Virus record (IMG/VR): IMGVR_UViG_3300040801_002812
Span: 1-28,527 of that record
From: a virus
Strand: one strand, 5' to 3'
Length of the DNA stretch: 28,527 bases
Shown: positions 1 through 8,518 of the stretch, in pieces
How the letters are laid out: each line of letters starts with the position of its first letter
How positions within the stretch are numbered: the first letter of the stretch is position 1
Program-made: the position numbers and the translations under genes
The notes under the pieces: generated by a model
What the model was told of the DNA's origin: nothing
What the model saw: only the letters and a program-made list of their open reading frames with translations
Databases searched by the model: none

Positions 1-1884
1 ACCTGCAATAACTGATGGATGTTTTAAAGCACCAAGGAAACCACCAGTCAATGATCTTCCAATCATTCCTGAGATACCACCACTGAATATTGGTCCTAAT
101 AATCCCATTGCGCTTGACAACAATCCCTTTACAATACCGCCACCACCAGACAAGAATGCGAAAAATGATCTACGTTCTTCTCTATCATTCATCTCATCTG
201 TTAAATCTAGAATTCTTTCAGATGCAAGCATTGTATCTTTTTGATATTCAAGTTGTTTTTTCTGAGCTTTTTTCGCAGCTTTATCAATAGGCGTAACGTC
301 AAAGACAGGCATGGCATCTTCATCTTCAATTACTCTAATAAAAGCATCAGACATTCCAGTTAAAGACCTGACTCCTGTGAATCTTTCATCATCATCTGAT
401 TGTTTTTCTTTTCCATAAACAGATTCTCTAAATTTTCTAGTTTCTAATTTATTAAGAAGTGATGTTACAAAGAATTCTCTTTCTTCTGTTAATTTTTCGC
501 CTAATCCTTTTCCTTTTTCCCATGCTTCTTTTCCAAATAACAATCCACCGACAACAGGAGGTGCCCATTTTGCTATAAAATTTGTAAATGTTCTTGCAAG
601 TCCTAATAAAGACCATGTCCCTCTTGGCGCTCCTTCAAGTGGAGGATATTTAGCTCCAGTTAATGCTGAAGACATATCTTGTGTTGCTCTTGCTGTTGCT
701 CTTGTGAATGCTGCAATATTATCTAATCTCCACATTCCTTCAGCATAGATCAATCCTGTGTTTTCAGCAGTTGCTTCCATTGGATTTTTTGATCTAGATA
801 GTTGACCAGCATATCCACCCCTACTTTTTGTTAATTGATATACTAAATTGACTGGAGTCCCTATTAGGTTTTTCATTGAATTTAGAGCAAACATCATATT
901 TCTAAATGTTGGATGCTCTACTAACATTTTCTGCCATACTTGTGGCCATGTTCCAATTGTTGCGCCCATACTATCTTGAATTGCAAGGACAGCACGCAAC
1001 ATTCGTTTTTCAGCAGGTTGTGTATGACGAGTTTGAACATCACTTAAAGCTCTTACGAATCCTTTAAATAGACCAACCTTTTCCATATGCTCAACACCTT
1101 GAACATATGTATGCATTCTCGCCATAGTTTTTAGTTGAGCTTGTTTAGAAATATTAGCAAGTTCTTTTGTTGTATCAATACTCTCATCGATTTTTTCAAG
1201 AACTTTTTCAATTGGCATTACAACTTCAGCGGGGTGAACATATGCAAGACCAGCTCGTTCAACGTAACCACCTGATTGCATCTTAGGAACAGCGCCTTCT
1301 CCAGCAGTTTTCATTGTTCTTAAATCTTTATCTACTCTTCCCGATGTTGTTCCTTTTTCTTTACTTCCGCCTAATAGTCTTCCGAACCCTTGTTTGAATT
1401 TAGATGTGACGCTTCCTAATGCATCAGCAATATTCGCTTTCATTTTTTCTTTTGCTGATTTAAACACATCTGTCTCAACAAACTTAGCTGCAAAATATCC
1501 AAAGATGGGGCTGCTTCTTGCTAGAGCCATAGCAACAACATTTTGTTTATTAAAACTTATATCTTGTGAAATAGCTCTTCCATATTGTTGTACAGCATCT
1601 TTACTTGCTTGTGCCGTATCACTTGCAACTCTAGCAAACCCTTGCCCAACTGAACCAATCGTATTGGATAGATTGCTCAAAACTTTAATCATTGAGTTTT
1701 GAACTTCTTCTATTCTTTCGTAATCCCCAACATTAACTTGTGTGTCTGAAAGTTCCTGATTAACCTTTTTTTGCATTTGATTAATCGTTCGACTTACATT
1801 ACTAACTTCGGATATTCTATCACCTGATTCGTCAGCTTTTTGTGTTATGCTGCCTGGAATTTTAGGCGTTTTTTCATCTGCCAT
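1..1884 (-). CDS. Tail tape-measure-like protein (N-terminal 628 residues, cut by left edge)
   Basis: Open reading frame from ATG at 1884 to the left edge without a stop, so the gene is partial. The start is supported by an AGGGG ribosome site overlapping the stop of the upstream gene. The N-terminal ~100 residues are hydrophilic and helical. Residues about 205-222 read GGYVERAGLAYVHPAEVV, resembling the short GG...G.A.VH..EVV segment that recurs in tail tape-measure proteins. The last visible ~60 residues are rich in Gly, Leu, Ile and Phe (for example FFAFLSGGGGIVKGLL), like the membrane-interacting hydrophobic segments of tape-measure proteins. It lies downstream of hub and terminase genes, in a virion block. 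Tape-measure proteins set tail length and enter the host envelope during DNA delivery. The call rests on one motif, composition and context; another large virion protein cannot be excluded. Confidence 0.55.
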   Translation of the reverse strand, partial: MADEKTPKIPGSITQKADESGDRISEVSNVSRTINQMQKKVNQELSDTQVNVGDYERIEEVQNSMIKVLSNLSNTIGSVGQGFARVASDTAQASKDAVQQYGRAISQDISFNKQNVVAMALARSSPIFGYFAAKFVETDVFKSAKEKMKANIADALGSVTSKFKQGFGRLLGGSKEKGTTSGRVDKDLRTMKTAGEGAVPKMQSGGYVERAGLAYVHPAEVVMPIEKVLEKIDESIDTTKELANISKQAQLKTMARMHTYVQGVEHMEKVGLFKGFVRALSDVQTRHTQPAEKRMLRAVLAIQDSMGATIGTWPQVWQKMLVEHPTFRNMMFALNSMKNLIGTPVNLVYQLTKSRGGYAGQLSRSKNPMEATAENTGLIYAEGMWRLDNIAAFTRATARATQDMSSALTGAKYPPLEGAPRGTWSLLGLARTFTNFIAKWAPPVVGGLLFGKEAWEKGKGLGEKLTEEREFFVTSLLNKLETRKFRESVYGKEKQSDDDERFTGVRSLTGMSDAFIRVIEDEDAMPVFDVTPIDKAAKKAQKKQLEYQKDTMLASERILDLTDEMNDREERRSFFAFLSGGGGIVKGLLSSAMGLLGPIFSGGISGMIGRSLTGGFLGALKHPSVIAG

Positions 1885-1895
1885 TTATATACCCC

Positions 1896-2780
1896 TTAAG
1901 CTATAATTTGAAATAGCTTTTTAATAGAAGGATCTAATGGTTTCATTTCAGATAAAACACATGCAACTTCTGACATTGAAACCAATTCTTGAATTGGTGT
2001 TGTATATTTATTTTGCTCTCCAAATGCATCTTGATATGCTTTATTTAATGATGTAAAAACCATAGAAAACTTTCCAGCATTTCTCATTAGAGAATTCATG
2101 CTCAAAATAAATAATTTTGAAGCAACAATCATATTTGTTACCCTTGCTCTAAATTCATTATTATCTAATTTAGAATCATTCATAAACAATTGTTCAATTA
2201 ATTTATAATAATTTGCTAATTGTGAATTTGCATATCCGGGTCCACGTTTTTCAAAAGGAATAAGAAATTTTAAAATTTCGTGGATCTTCTTTTGATTTAT
2301 ATTTTCAATTTTTAAATAATCAGAATAATATGCAGAATAATATTTCATTAAATTTTTATGAAATACCTGAAAGAATTTTTGTAGATTTCTTCCTGCAACT
2401 AAATGCATACATTCATGCATTGTTGTAGATGTCAATTCATTATTTGATGATGTCCCAAATATCGTTGAACTGTTATCTATGATAACAACAACCTTTTTAT
2501 CTTCTACTGCATAAAATGCCATTATGTATTTATTATCACTTGTTAATTTATGTTTGATAAATGAAAGAATATTTTTACTTTTATAACAAGGGATAACTAT
2601 TCCTTTGTCAACTAAAGTGTCAATTTGTTTTGCAATATGTTTTCCTTTAGAAGATTTCATAAATGCAATAACAAAATTCTTCTTTAATTTATCAGAAGAA
2701 TAAAACGTAAGATTGTCCATTTGATATGCAGGTTTTAACCCGCTTGGAACTGAGAATAGTTCTTGTAATTTTTCTTCCAT
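1896..2780 (-). CDS. Putative HExxH zinc metalloprotease in the virion gene block
   Basis: 294 residues. Residues 118-127 read STTMHECMHL; HECMH at 122-126 has the HExxH form of zincin metalloproteases, in which the two His bind zinc and the Glu is the catalytic base. It follows a run of beta-like segments (YIMAFYAVEDKKVVVIIDNS, about 85-104), as in many zincins. A third ligand is not certain; a Glu in the C-terminal segment MSEVACVLSEM (about 269-279) is a candidate for a gluzincin-like arrangement. There is no signal peptide or membrane segment. The start ATG has AAGGGG five bases upstream, and the gene begins 2 bases after the terL stop. Placement between terminase and tape-measure-like genes suggests a structural or maturation role. 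No specific family is recognised. The motif is seen; protease activity is inferred. Confidence 0.55.
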   Translation of the reverse strand: MEEKLQELFSVPSGLKPAYQMDNLTFYSSDKLKKNFVIAFMKSSKGKHIAKQIDTLVDKGIVIPCYKSKNILSFIKHKLTSDNKYIMAFYAVEDKKVVVIIDNSSTIFGTSSNNELTSTTMHECMHLVAGRNLQKFFQVFHKNLMKYYSAYYSDYLKIENINQKKIHEILKFLIPFEKRGPGYANSQLANYYKLIEQLFMNDSKLDNNEFRARVTNMIVASKLFILSMNSLMRNAGKFSMVFTSLNKAYQDAFGEQNKYTTPIQELVSMSEVACVLSEMKPLDPSIKKLFQIIA

Positions 2781-2782
2781 CT

Positions 2783-4432
2783 TTACCCCTTAAAAAATGA
2801 TAATGTATCTACAAATCCAGTCATTTCATCTCTATTTTCTTTAACGTATCTCATAATATCTTTATCTGTAAATCCATGTCCAACTGTTTCATTATTCATT
2901 CCCATAATTGAAGTCATTTCATCCGATAATCCAGTCATGATTGCAGAATCTATCATAACAGGTGGATCATATTTTCTAACATACATACAAACGGCTGCTG
3001 ATAAAGCAATATCGTCTGAACAGCCAGAATCAGCTTCAACTTTACCACTTGTCTTTGAAACTAATCCTGTTAATTCAAGGGCAAGTCTTTGTGATTTAAC
3101 AGACTCTGGATATTGTGTCATATATGAATATAAAGCATCGATCATCAATGGTCTTGTTTTTGCATTTGTTGATAATCCAGGAATATATGTATTCTTTCCT
3201 CTCTTTTCTTTATACAACATATGAGAGAATTCACTTGCATTTAAATGTTCAACAACCTGGTTTCCATATGAGTTTGATTCTACAACAATTAACCCTGGAT
3301 ATTCTGATGCTGCAACTTTTACAACTTTAACGAAATCTAATACTTTACATTTTCCTTGATATTCCCATACTTCTTCAAGAGTTTCATAATCCCAAATAGA
3401 AATTGCAGATTTATCGACTCCATGTTCAGGCGCAGTATCAACCCCAATTATATAATAACGACCTTTAACAGCTTGAGCAAATTTCCAGACTTCACCATTG
3501 TAAATTTTTATTTTTTCAATTGGCTCTTGAGCTGCATTTTGCATTGCCTCAACTGTATCAGCTTCAAAGAATGATCCTTCGGTTGGCAAGAATTTTAGTT
3601 CTAATTCCTGAGCAATTCTCTTTTGATCATAATCAAATAGAGCGCATTGTGTGTTATACCAATCAGGATCGTCTGCTAATTCTGGAATCATTTTCCAATG
3701 AATTACAAAAGGTTGAAAAATATCATCATTTGCAATTGCTTTTAGATATCTTTCAAAATACCATTGGCCAACACCTACAGTTTTGTTTGGTGTTGAAAGA
3801 ACAATTGTTCCATATGGAATTCCTGCTTTCTTTGCTTGCATCTGATTTGTTGATAAAGCTGGAACCATAGAAGTCCAGGCAGAACTAATATGATTAACAA
3901 ATGCTGCCTCATCGATAACCAAAAATGTAAGAGCCTTACCACGAAGGGTTTTATCTGGAGCATTTGGGTTAACAGGAGAAGCATAAACTTTACTTCCGTT
4001 TGTTAAAATAAATGAACGCTCAGTTCTTTTTGCAAAACCTCTTCCTAATAAACCCCCTACTGGTTTCATCCAATCAGGAAGTTTTTCAACAATACCACGA
4101 ATAACTCTTGCAAAGTCTGTAGCTTCAGCACCATCTTTTGAAATAATTCCGATAACAACATTATCATAAAATACAGTTAGCCATGCTGCATATGCTTGAA
4201 CAATTGTTGAAATTCCAATCTGACGACTCTTTAATACCAAAACATATTTCTTTCTGGTAATTGTATCAATCAATTCAACTTGTTTTGCATATGGACTTAA
4301 TAAAACATCTTTACCAGGTAGTTCAAGATATACATAATTTGTACAAAAGTAATTGAAATTTACACGACACTGTAAAAATTCCGCAACGTACTTATTCGCT
4401 AATGACTTTAATTGTACTGGTTTTGATGCCAT
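2783..4432 (-). CDS. terL: Terminase large subunit (DNA packaging ATPase and nuclease)
   Basis: 549 residues, typical for T4 gp17-type large terminases. The N-terminal ATPase has a Walker A-like P loop KSRQIGIST at 68-76, Walker B FLVIDEAA at 170-177 with catalytic Glu175, and the coupling motif LSTPNK at 212-217. The C-terminal RNase H-like nuclease carries IIGVDTA (Asp332), LIVVESNSYG (Glu385) and CSDDIAL (Asp473/474), the expected metal-binding acidic triad. It cuts concatemeric DNA and pumps it into the prohead at the portal. Start ATG with AAGGA five bases upstream. It lies 27 bases after the baseplate hub gene and just before the HExxH gene. No small terminase, portal or capsid gene is in the window. 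The full motif set makes the call firm. Confidence 0.96.
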   Translation of the reverse strand: MASKPVQLKSLANKYVAEFLQCRVNFNYFCTNYVYLELPGKDVLLSPYAKQVELIDTITRKKYVLVLKSRQIGISTIVQAYAAWLTVFYDNVVIGIISKDGAEATDFARVIRGIVEKLPDWMKPVGGLLGRGFAKRTERSFILTNGSKVYASPVNPNAPDKTLRGKALTFLVIDEAAFVNHISSAWTSMVPALSTNQMQAKKAGIPYGTIVLSTPNKTVGVGQWYFERYLKAIANDDIFQPFVIHWKMIPELADDPDWYNTQCALFDYDQKRIAQELELKFLPTEGSFFEADTVEAMQNAAQEPIEKIKIYNGEVWKFAQAVKGRYYIIGVDTAPEHGVDKSAISIWDYETLEEVWEYQGKCKVLDFVKVVKVAASEYPGLIVVESNSYGNQVVEHLNASEFSHMLYKEKRGKNTYIPGLSTNAKTRPLMIDALYSYMTQYPESVKSQRLALELTGLVSKTSGKVEADSGCSDDIALSAAVCMYVRKYDPPVMIDSAIMTGLSDEMTSIMGMNNETVGHGFTDKDIMRYVKENRDEMTGFVDTLSFFKG

Positions 4433-4459
4433 AATAGTCCTTTTAATATTTGTTCTAAA

Positions 4460-5695
4460 TTAGGTTATCATTCTGTTAGTTCTGATTAGATTCATAACTG
4501 CTGATGATTCCCAGTCTTTTGATTTATTAAATCGAATTTCACTAGTTCTTAAAATATATTTACCTGCTAATCTATCTTGTTCATTTGTTTTAGATGTTAC
4601 TAATACACATTCTCCAACGTTCATAAGATTTAAAATTTTTAGGCTTCTTTCAACGGATGCATTTAATTGAGTAACATTCATAATTTTCGTTGACATGTTT
4701 GCATTTATAAATGAAGAATCAACTTCATATCCCGTATGATCTTTATGAATTGATACTCTTGTATCTGTTTTTAATGCTTGTTTGTCAAAGAAAATAGTTT
4801 TATTTTTATCTATTAACCCTTTTGTTCTTGCAAATTCTTCAAGGTTAACTTGAATATTTTGAAATAATCTATCTCTTGGTTTGACAACATAAATTTGTGT
4901 TGGGGCTAACAGTGCAAATACTGAGTTTCCTTCATATTTAGTTGATAACGGCATGGTAGTATAAAAATGTTTTCCGTCATTACATTTATCAATTGTTTCT
5001 GTATTATCGGAATCCGTTGCTAATTGATATAATGTAAATGTTTGTGCTTGTCTCATTTTGTTTGTCATATTTTTGATATGGACAACATTATCATGACTAC
5101 AATATATAGCAGGAGCCCCATCATAAATACCCCAAGTCCTATTTATATATTGTAGCGTTTTATATAATGTGCTTGGTGGTATTAGAATTTGATCTATCGT
5201 TTCACTATTTTTTCCGTTTGAGTCATAATTAATTGATGCCCCAACAGAAGAAATCATTGAAGAAATTGCATTCTCAACAACAGTCCCTTGATGTATAGAA
5301 TTAACAATTGTATTCATTGTTATATATGCAGATCTAGAGACAGCAGAAATTGTTATTTGAGTTCGATCCTTTTGATATGTAGCAGGGTCTTGTATTTGTG
5401 TTTGCATATCCATATTCGAATTCAAATACATTAATTCAAAATTAATTGTTTCTAGAGGAATTTGTTCCGTACCCAATAAATAACTTGTTAATTGAATTGA
5501 TTTTTGACCAAAAATTTCTTCTGTGATAAAATCAACAGGATCGACGAAAAATGTCATAAGAAATGTTTGGTACGGAAGATCTACGGATGTTATGATGTTT
5601 AAACTAATCAGGTCGTTTGATAAATCATATCCACCGACCTTTACTTTAAACTCATATGTTCTGGAAGGACTCCAATATGTATTATTATCTACCAT
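4460..5695 (-). CDS. Baseplate/tail hub protein, gp27-like
   Basis: 411 residues, beta-rich, no signal peptide. The N-terminus (YEFKVKVGGYDLSNDLISLNI) resembles the first barrel of tail hub proteins. Around residues 175-190, LIPPSTLYKTLQYINRTWG matches the IPP.TL...L.yi....G segment of gp27-type hubs, in which a peptide follows that positions the domain on the spike. The C-terminal KYILRTSEIRFNKSKDWESS fits the terminal G.Y.I....... strand pair. Hub proteins form the trimeric centre of the baseplate that holds the spike and joins the tube. It is the first gene after a strong terminator; 56 AT-rich bases between terminator and its ribosome site (AGGGA, about 8 bases before ATG) probably hold a promoter, but no convincing -35/-10 pair with 17-base spacing is visible. 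Assigned from sequence pattern and virion context. Confidence 0.75.
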   Translation of the reverse strand: MVDNNTYWSPSRTYEFKVKVGGYDLSNDLISLNIITSVDLPYQTFLMTFFVDPVDFITEEIFGQKSIQLTSYLLGTEQIPLETINFELMYLNSNMDMQTQIQDPATYQKDRTQITISAVSRSAYITMNTIVNSIHQGTVVENAISSMISSVGASINYDSNGKNSETIDQILIPPSTLYKTLQYINRTWGIYDGAPAIYCSHDNVVHIKNMTNKMRQAQTFTLYQLATDSDNTETIDKCNDGKHFYTTMPLSTKYEGNSVFALLAPTQIYVVKPRDRLFQNIQVNLEEFARTKGLIDKNKTIFFDKQALKTDTRVSIHKDHTGYEVDSSFINANMSTKIMNVTQLNASVERSLKILNLMNVGECVLVTSKTNEQDRLAGKYILRTSEIRFNKSKDWESSAVMNLIRTNRMIT

Positions 5696-5751
5696 TTAAT
5701 TTCCCTACCTATCGCACTCTAATTTATTATTTGTTCCAAAAAAATCAAGAC

Positions 5752-5781
5752 AAAAAAAAGTTTGGGGCGGTTAGCCGCCCC
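5752..5781 (-). terminator. Intrinsic terminator after the DUF932-like gene
   Basis: Read on the minus strand: GGGGCGG, loop CTAA, CCGCCCC, AAAC, then eight T. Stem arms are at 5764-5770 and 5775-5781 and the U-run comes from 5752-5759. It begins seven bases after the stop codon of the gene at 5788. This is a standard rho-independent terminator and the only one in the window with a clear U-run, so it probably separates the upstream region from the virion block. Confidence 0.9.
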
Positions 5782-5787
5782 TCCCTT

Positions 5788-6708
5788 TTATTGCGTCTGA
5801 AGACGATCAAGTACCTGAAACATTCGTTGTGGGATAACCAGAACGCTTTCTGCTGCATTTTCCATTAACCTTTTTGCGTTCAGGTTTTCTTCAAGGCTAC
5901 TGTATCGAACAATTGCCAAAAACATTTGCCATGCAGATGGTAGTGGCGGCTCTTGTCCTTCTACAGCAGGAGGATTCATATCGGCTAAGAATTTTGAAAC
6001 TTCTTCTCTGCGTTTCTTGCCAATTTTCTCAATTAGATCAAGAGTTCCCAGCATTTGTTCTTCGGTAATTCTCGATTCAAAACTTCCTGATACCATATTG
6101 GCAATATCAGATGAAAACACCTCCATGTATTCTGAAATTGCTGATGCCATTTGAGTGGAGGCATTCACGATATGAACCTGACGCATTGATCCAAGACCAA
6201 ATGCAAAAACAACTCTTTCATTGTTCACACGGGTTGTAATACCAAATGTTACCATTGCTGCTTTACTTCCATCATAGCTATTTTCAACAATCATTACTGG
6301 TAATACGTCCCCAACATGCGGGACTGACTGTGAACTCTCAATGATAATTTCATTTCGCATACGGGTCAAATTGTCTGATCGAATAACATTTTCCCTTACG
6401 ATTGGCAATCCAACCTGAGTGATTGCTTGACGAATGCTTTGATTCAGCACTTCATTCCCAATGAATTGATAAATATCTGAAACGAATCCACAATATTTGA
6501 ATTCTGCCTCTGGGTTATCTGAAGGTCTTGTGTATATTGCTTGAATTGGTGCAACTTGTGCATCTGTCGGATGAGCTTCCATTCCTGGCATTGTAGTTAA
6601 TTGTCGATAAACAACTTCACCAAATCGATCTGAATATGATGCCATTAGTTTTCCGGCATTATATTCCAGCCCCATTTCTGTGGCTCTTTCATTAAACGGT
6701 GTTCGCAT
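5788..6708 (-). CDS. DUF932-like phage protein
   Basis: 306 residues, cytoplasmic, function unknown. The layout fits DUF932/phage-plasmid-like proteins: an early F.YCGFVSDIYQFIGNEVLN segment (about 70-90) where such families have a 'value versus current state' strand pair, then HVGDVLPVMIVENSYDGSKA (about 131-150) followed by a strand with FGITTRV; the VGD.....NSYDGS.A pattern is characteristic. The C-terminal half is helical. The proteins are common in large phages and plasmids but have no established biochemical role. The gene is clearly richer in GC than its neighbours (27 of 60 bases G or C at 5941-6000), has a good ribosome site (AAGGGAG) and is followed at once by a strong terminator, all suggesting high expression. 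Start and upstream stop overlap as TAATG. Family assignment is from pattern memory, not a search. Confidence 0.6.
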   Translation of the reverse strand: MRTPFNERATEMGLEYNAGKLMASYSDRFGEVVYRQLTTMPGMEAHPTDAQVAPIQAIYTRPSDNPEAEFKYCGFVSDIYQFIGNEVLNQSIRQAITQVGLPIVRENVIRSDNLTRMRNEIIIESSQSVPHVGDVLPVMIVENSYDGSKAAMVTFGITTRVNNERVVFAFGLGSMRQVHIVNASTQMASAISEYMEVFSSDIANMVSGSFESRITEEQMLGTLDLIEKIGKKRREEVSKFLADMNPPAVEGQEPPLPSAWQMFLAIVRYSSLEENLNAKRLMENAAESVLVIPQRMFQVLDRLQTQ

Positions 6709-7052
6709 TATCTACTCCCTTCACGTTTTATTACTTCTCGAATTGCTTCAACAACTTTTTCTTTGAAATGTTCTTGAAACATTGACATTCTATCATTGAA
6801 TAAATTTCTTGATAACATATCGGATAATAATACAACCACTTCATTTGGGGGGATATCACTTTTAGTTTCTCCCCATCTGTTTTTTAAATATGATATTTTA
6901 CCTTGTTGATCTATTGTGATAGCAACATTGGCTTTGGATAATACATCAAGCATTGGACTTTTTGTCTCATGCAAACCAGGAACATATGGTTTATATCTTG
7001 GAGATCCACCACCACCAATTGTTACTGATTTTGAACAAATAAGACTTTTCAT
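6708..7052 (-). CDS. Small hypothetical protein
   Basis: 114 residues, not recognised. The N-terminal third is Gly/Pro-rich and likely disordered (VTIGGGGSPRYKPYVPG), a middle segment looks like a short beta pair (VAITIDQQGKISYLKNRWG), and the rest is charged helix ending KEKVVEAIREVIKREGSR. No signal peptide, membrane segment or Cys cluster. The ATG overlaps the stop of the methyltransferase-like gene (ATGA), with GGAGAG seven bases upstream, and its own stop overlaps the next start (TAATG), so it is translationally coupled on both sides. Likely real because of coupling and ribosome site; function unknown. Confidence 0.75.
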   Translation of the reverse strand: MKSLICSKSVTIGGGGSPRYKPYVPGLHETKSPMLDVLSKANVAITIDQQGKISYLKNRWGETKSDIPPNEVVVLLSDMLSRNLFNDRMSMFQEHFKEKVVEAIREVIKREGSR

Positions 7053-7690
7053 CAGATTCTCTCCGCAATGAACCTCATATAAATGTCACGCCCGTCGAAT
7101 TCAAAATCAGGGTTTATATCTTCGTCATTTATTTTAAATCGTTTTTCTATTTCCCAAAACAATTTAGCCCTATATGGAGTCCATATTGATGCATGTGGGC
7201 ATGAGGGTTCATTTAACAGTTCTGTTGTTAGCTGAATATTCCAATTTTCAAAGTTTCTGTATGTATTTCCCTGTGTTGTTCCACCGAAGATTTTATCTTC
7301 TTGTTGAATCATTTCTGCTAGAACTTTGTAATTGGGAACTATAATATCAACTAAAGCACCCTTTTTTGTTACTGTTGATACAAGATATATAAAATACAAC
7401 ACTTGTGTAAACGATACATGTTCGAGAAATCGATAAATCGCAACACGATCAAATTTTAAAACTGTTCGTTCCATAAATTCAAATGCATCAGCATTTAAAT
7501 ATCTAATCATTGAAACTCGGTCAGCATTATATTCCCAACTTTTTGCTTGTGTTTCAATTGCTTCAACTGGAGTTGTGTTGTAATGGCCTGTATCAACATT
7601 TATTTCAAATGTTGGAAGGAACCCTGTTTTCTCTACATCCGTTAATGGCAAATGTTCAAATTTTCCACCTGCTATATTTAATACTAACAT
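7052..7690 (-). CDS. Class I SAM-dependent methyltransferase-like protein
   Basis: 212 residues. The opening MLVLNIAGGKFEHLPL resembles the first strand and Gly loop of Rossmann methyltransferases, though degenerate; EINVDTGHY (about 29-37) provides an acidic residue at the end of the second strand; LNADAFEFM (about 65-73) and FDRVAIYRFLEHVS (about 79-92) resemble motifs III and IV, followed by a long helix and GALVDIIVPNYKVLAEMI, the usual fifth strand and helix. The substrate cannot be read; small methyltransferases of this kind in phages may act on DNA, glycans or small molecules. The ribosome site is GAGG four bases from ATG. It lies one base after the stop of the polymerase-palm-like gene. 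The weak glycine motif leaves open a non-catalytic relative. Confidence 0.55.
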   Translation of the reverse strand: MLVLNIAGGKFEHLPLTDVEKTGFLPTFEINVDTGHYNTTPVEAIETQAKSWEYNADRVSMIRYLNADAFEFMERTVLKFDRVAIYRFLEHVSFTQVLYFIYLVSTVTKKGALVDIIVPNYKVLAEMIQQEDKIFGGTTQGNTYRNFENWNIQLTTELLNEPSCPHASIWTPYRAKLFWEIEKRFKINDEDINPDFEFDGRDIYMRFIAERI

Positions 7691-7691
7691 T

Positions 7692-8423
7692 CTACCTCAC
7701 ATTCTCGAACACGATACTTTTTGAGAACGGTTCGATAAAAAATTTGAAATATCTTTCTCGGTCAACGTCTTCTGTGTCCATTATTCGTAGAGTTGATTTG
7801 GAAATTTCTAATTCTCCATAACCCTTTAGAAAAATTATAAATTTATCATTCTTTGTTGGAATACCAAACAACTCAGTATCTTCTGAATTAAAAAATAAAT
7901 CTCTTATTTTTTGTAATCTTGTCAACATTGGGCCTTTTTCTATTGTTGCAATATTACATAAATCTTTGTAAATCTTATCGATTTTAGGATATCGATGTGA
8001 AATACCTTTGATTGAATATTCAAGATTGTTATCTTTTGCAATGAATTTTCTTCTGTCAATCGATGATAGAAAAGTGTTAAATGTCCTTCTTCTTTCCAAA
8101 GGAATATGTCCGATATTTGTACACCCCAACTGTCGTGTTACAATGATACCATCATATTGACGTATAACAATCTCATTTTCCTGAATGTTATTCTTTACAA
8201 TATAATCATTTATAATTGATTCAGTAGTGGTTCGTAACAGCCATGTTAACCGAGGATTATCACGCATCATTTGACCTATTTTTATATTTCTACCCAATTT
8301 ATCATTTGGGTCAATATCTCTGAGATCAAATCCTAAATTATTCAATATTGTATAATGACACGCTTCAATGTCATATACATGAATGTCTTTTAATATTAAT
8401 CTTAAATTTTTATTTATTTCCAT
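7692..8423 (-). CDS. Hypothetical protein with possible polymerase-palm-like motifs
   Basis: 243 residues, not assigned to a family. Two segments recall nucleic-acid polymerase palm motifs: HVYDIEACHYTIL (Asp18, Glu20, Tyr24), like a motif A strand with aspartate, and EIVIRQYDGIIVTR (Tyr90, Asp91), like the hairpin of motif C; between them LGRNIKIGQMMRDN (about 43-56) supplies basic residues on a helix where motif B would lie. The C-terminal 140 residues are mixed and unrecognised. If this is a palm it starts almost at motif A and lacks fingers and exonuclease parts, so it would be a fragment or a specialised priming or repair protein. There is no Shine-Dalgarno sequence before the ATG; a long stem ends nine bases upstream, so translation may depend on RNA structure. 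The polymerase resemblance is an inference of low certainty. Confidence 0.7.
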   Translation of the reverse strand: MEINKNLRLILKDIHVYDIEACHYTILNNLGFDLRDIDPNDKLGRNIKIGQMMRDNPRLTWLLRTTTESIINDYIVKNNIQENEIVIRQYDGIIVTRQLGCTNIGHIPLERRRTFNTFLSSIDRRKFIAKDNNLEYSIKGISHRYPKIDKIYKDLCNIATIEKGPMLTRLQKIRDLFFNSEDTELFGIPTKNDKFIIFLKGYGELEISKSTLRIMDTEDVDRERYFKFFIEPFSKSIVFENVR

Positions 8424-8432
8424 AATAGTAAC

Positions 8433-8508
8433 GGGGTTGAGCGTTACCTACTTGGGAGCCGGACCGTGATGAATACAATGTACCCCTTTCGTGTAACACT
8501 CAAACCCC
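8433..8508 (-). other. Long stem-loop between two genes (3' end or leader RNA structure)
   Basis: Left arm 8433-8447 GGGGTTGAGCGTTAC and right arm 8493-8508 GTAACACTCAAACCCC are nearly perfect inverted repeats (one bulge and one mismatch or wobble) around a 45-base loop containing GGTCCGGCTCC, which may form inner pairing. On the minus-strand transcript it starts 10 bases after the stop of the 8519-9241 gene and ends 9 bases before the ATG at 8423, which has no ribosome site. No U-run follows, so it is not a typical terminator; RNA stabilisation, processing or translational control are more likely. Confidence 0.6.
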
Positions 8509-8518
8509 TCCCTACTGG

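Noticed and set aside
1394-3870. Several plus-strand open frames across the tape-measure-like and terminase region
   Set aside because: They lie opposite well-supported minus-strand genes, encode no recognisable proteins, and no plus-strand gene is supported anywhere in the window.
5140-5147. T4 late-promoter-like TATAAATA octamers on the minus strand (also 10759-10766)
   Set aside because: Both lie inside coding sequence of an AT-rich genome where such octamers arise by chance, with no matching terminator or operon boundary nearby.
8424-8518. Group I intron or tRNA in the structured gap
   Set aside because: Too short for a group I intron and no cloverleaf or anticodon arm could be built; only one long stem is convincing.
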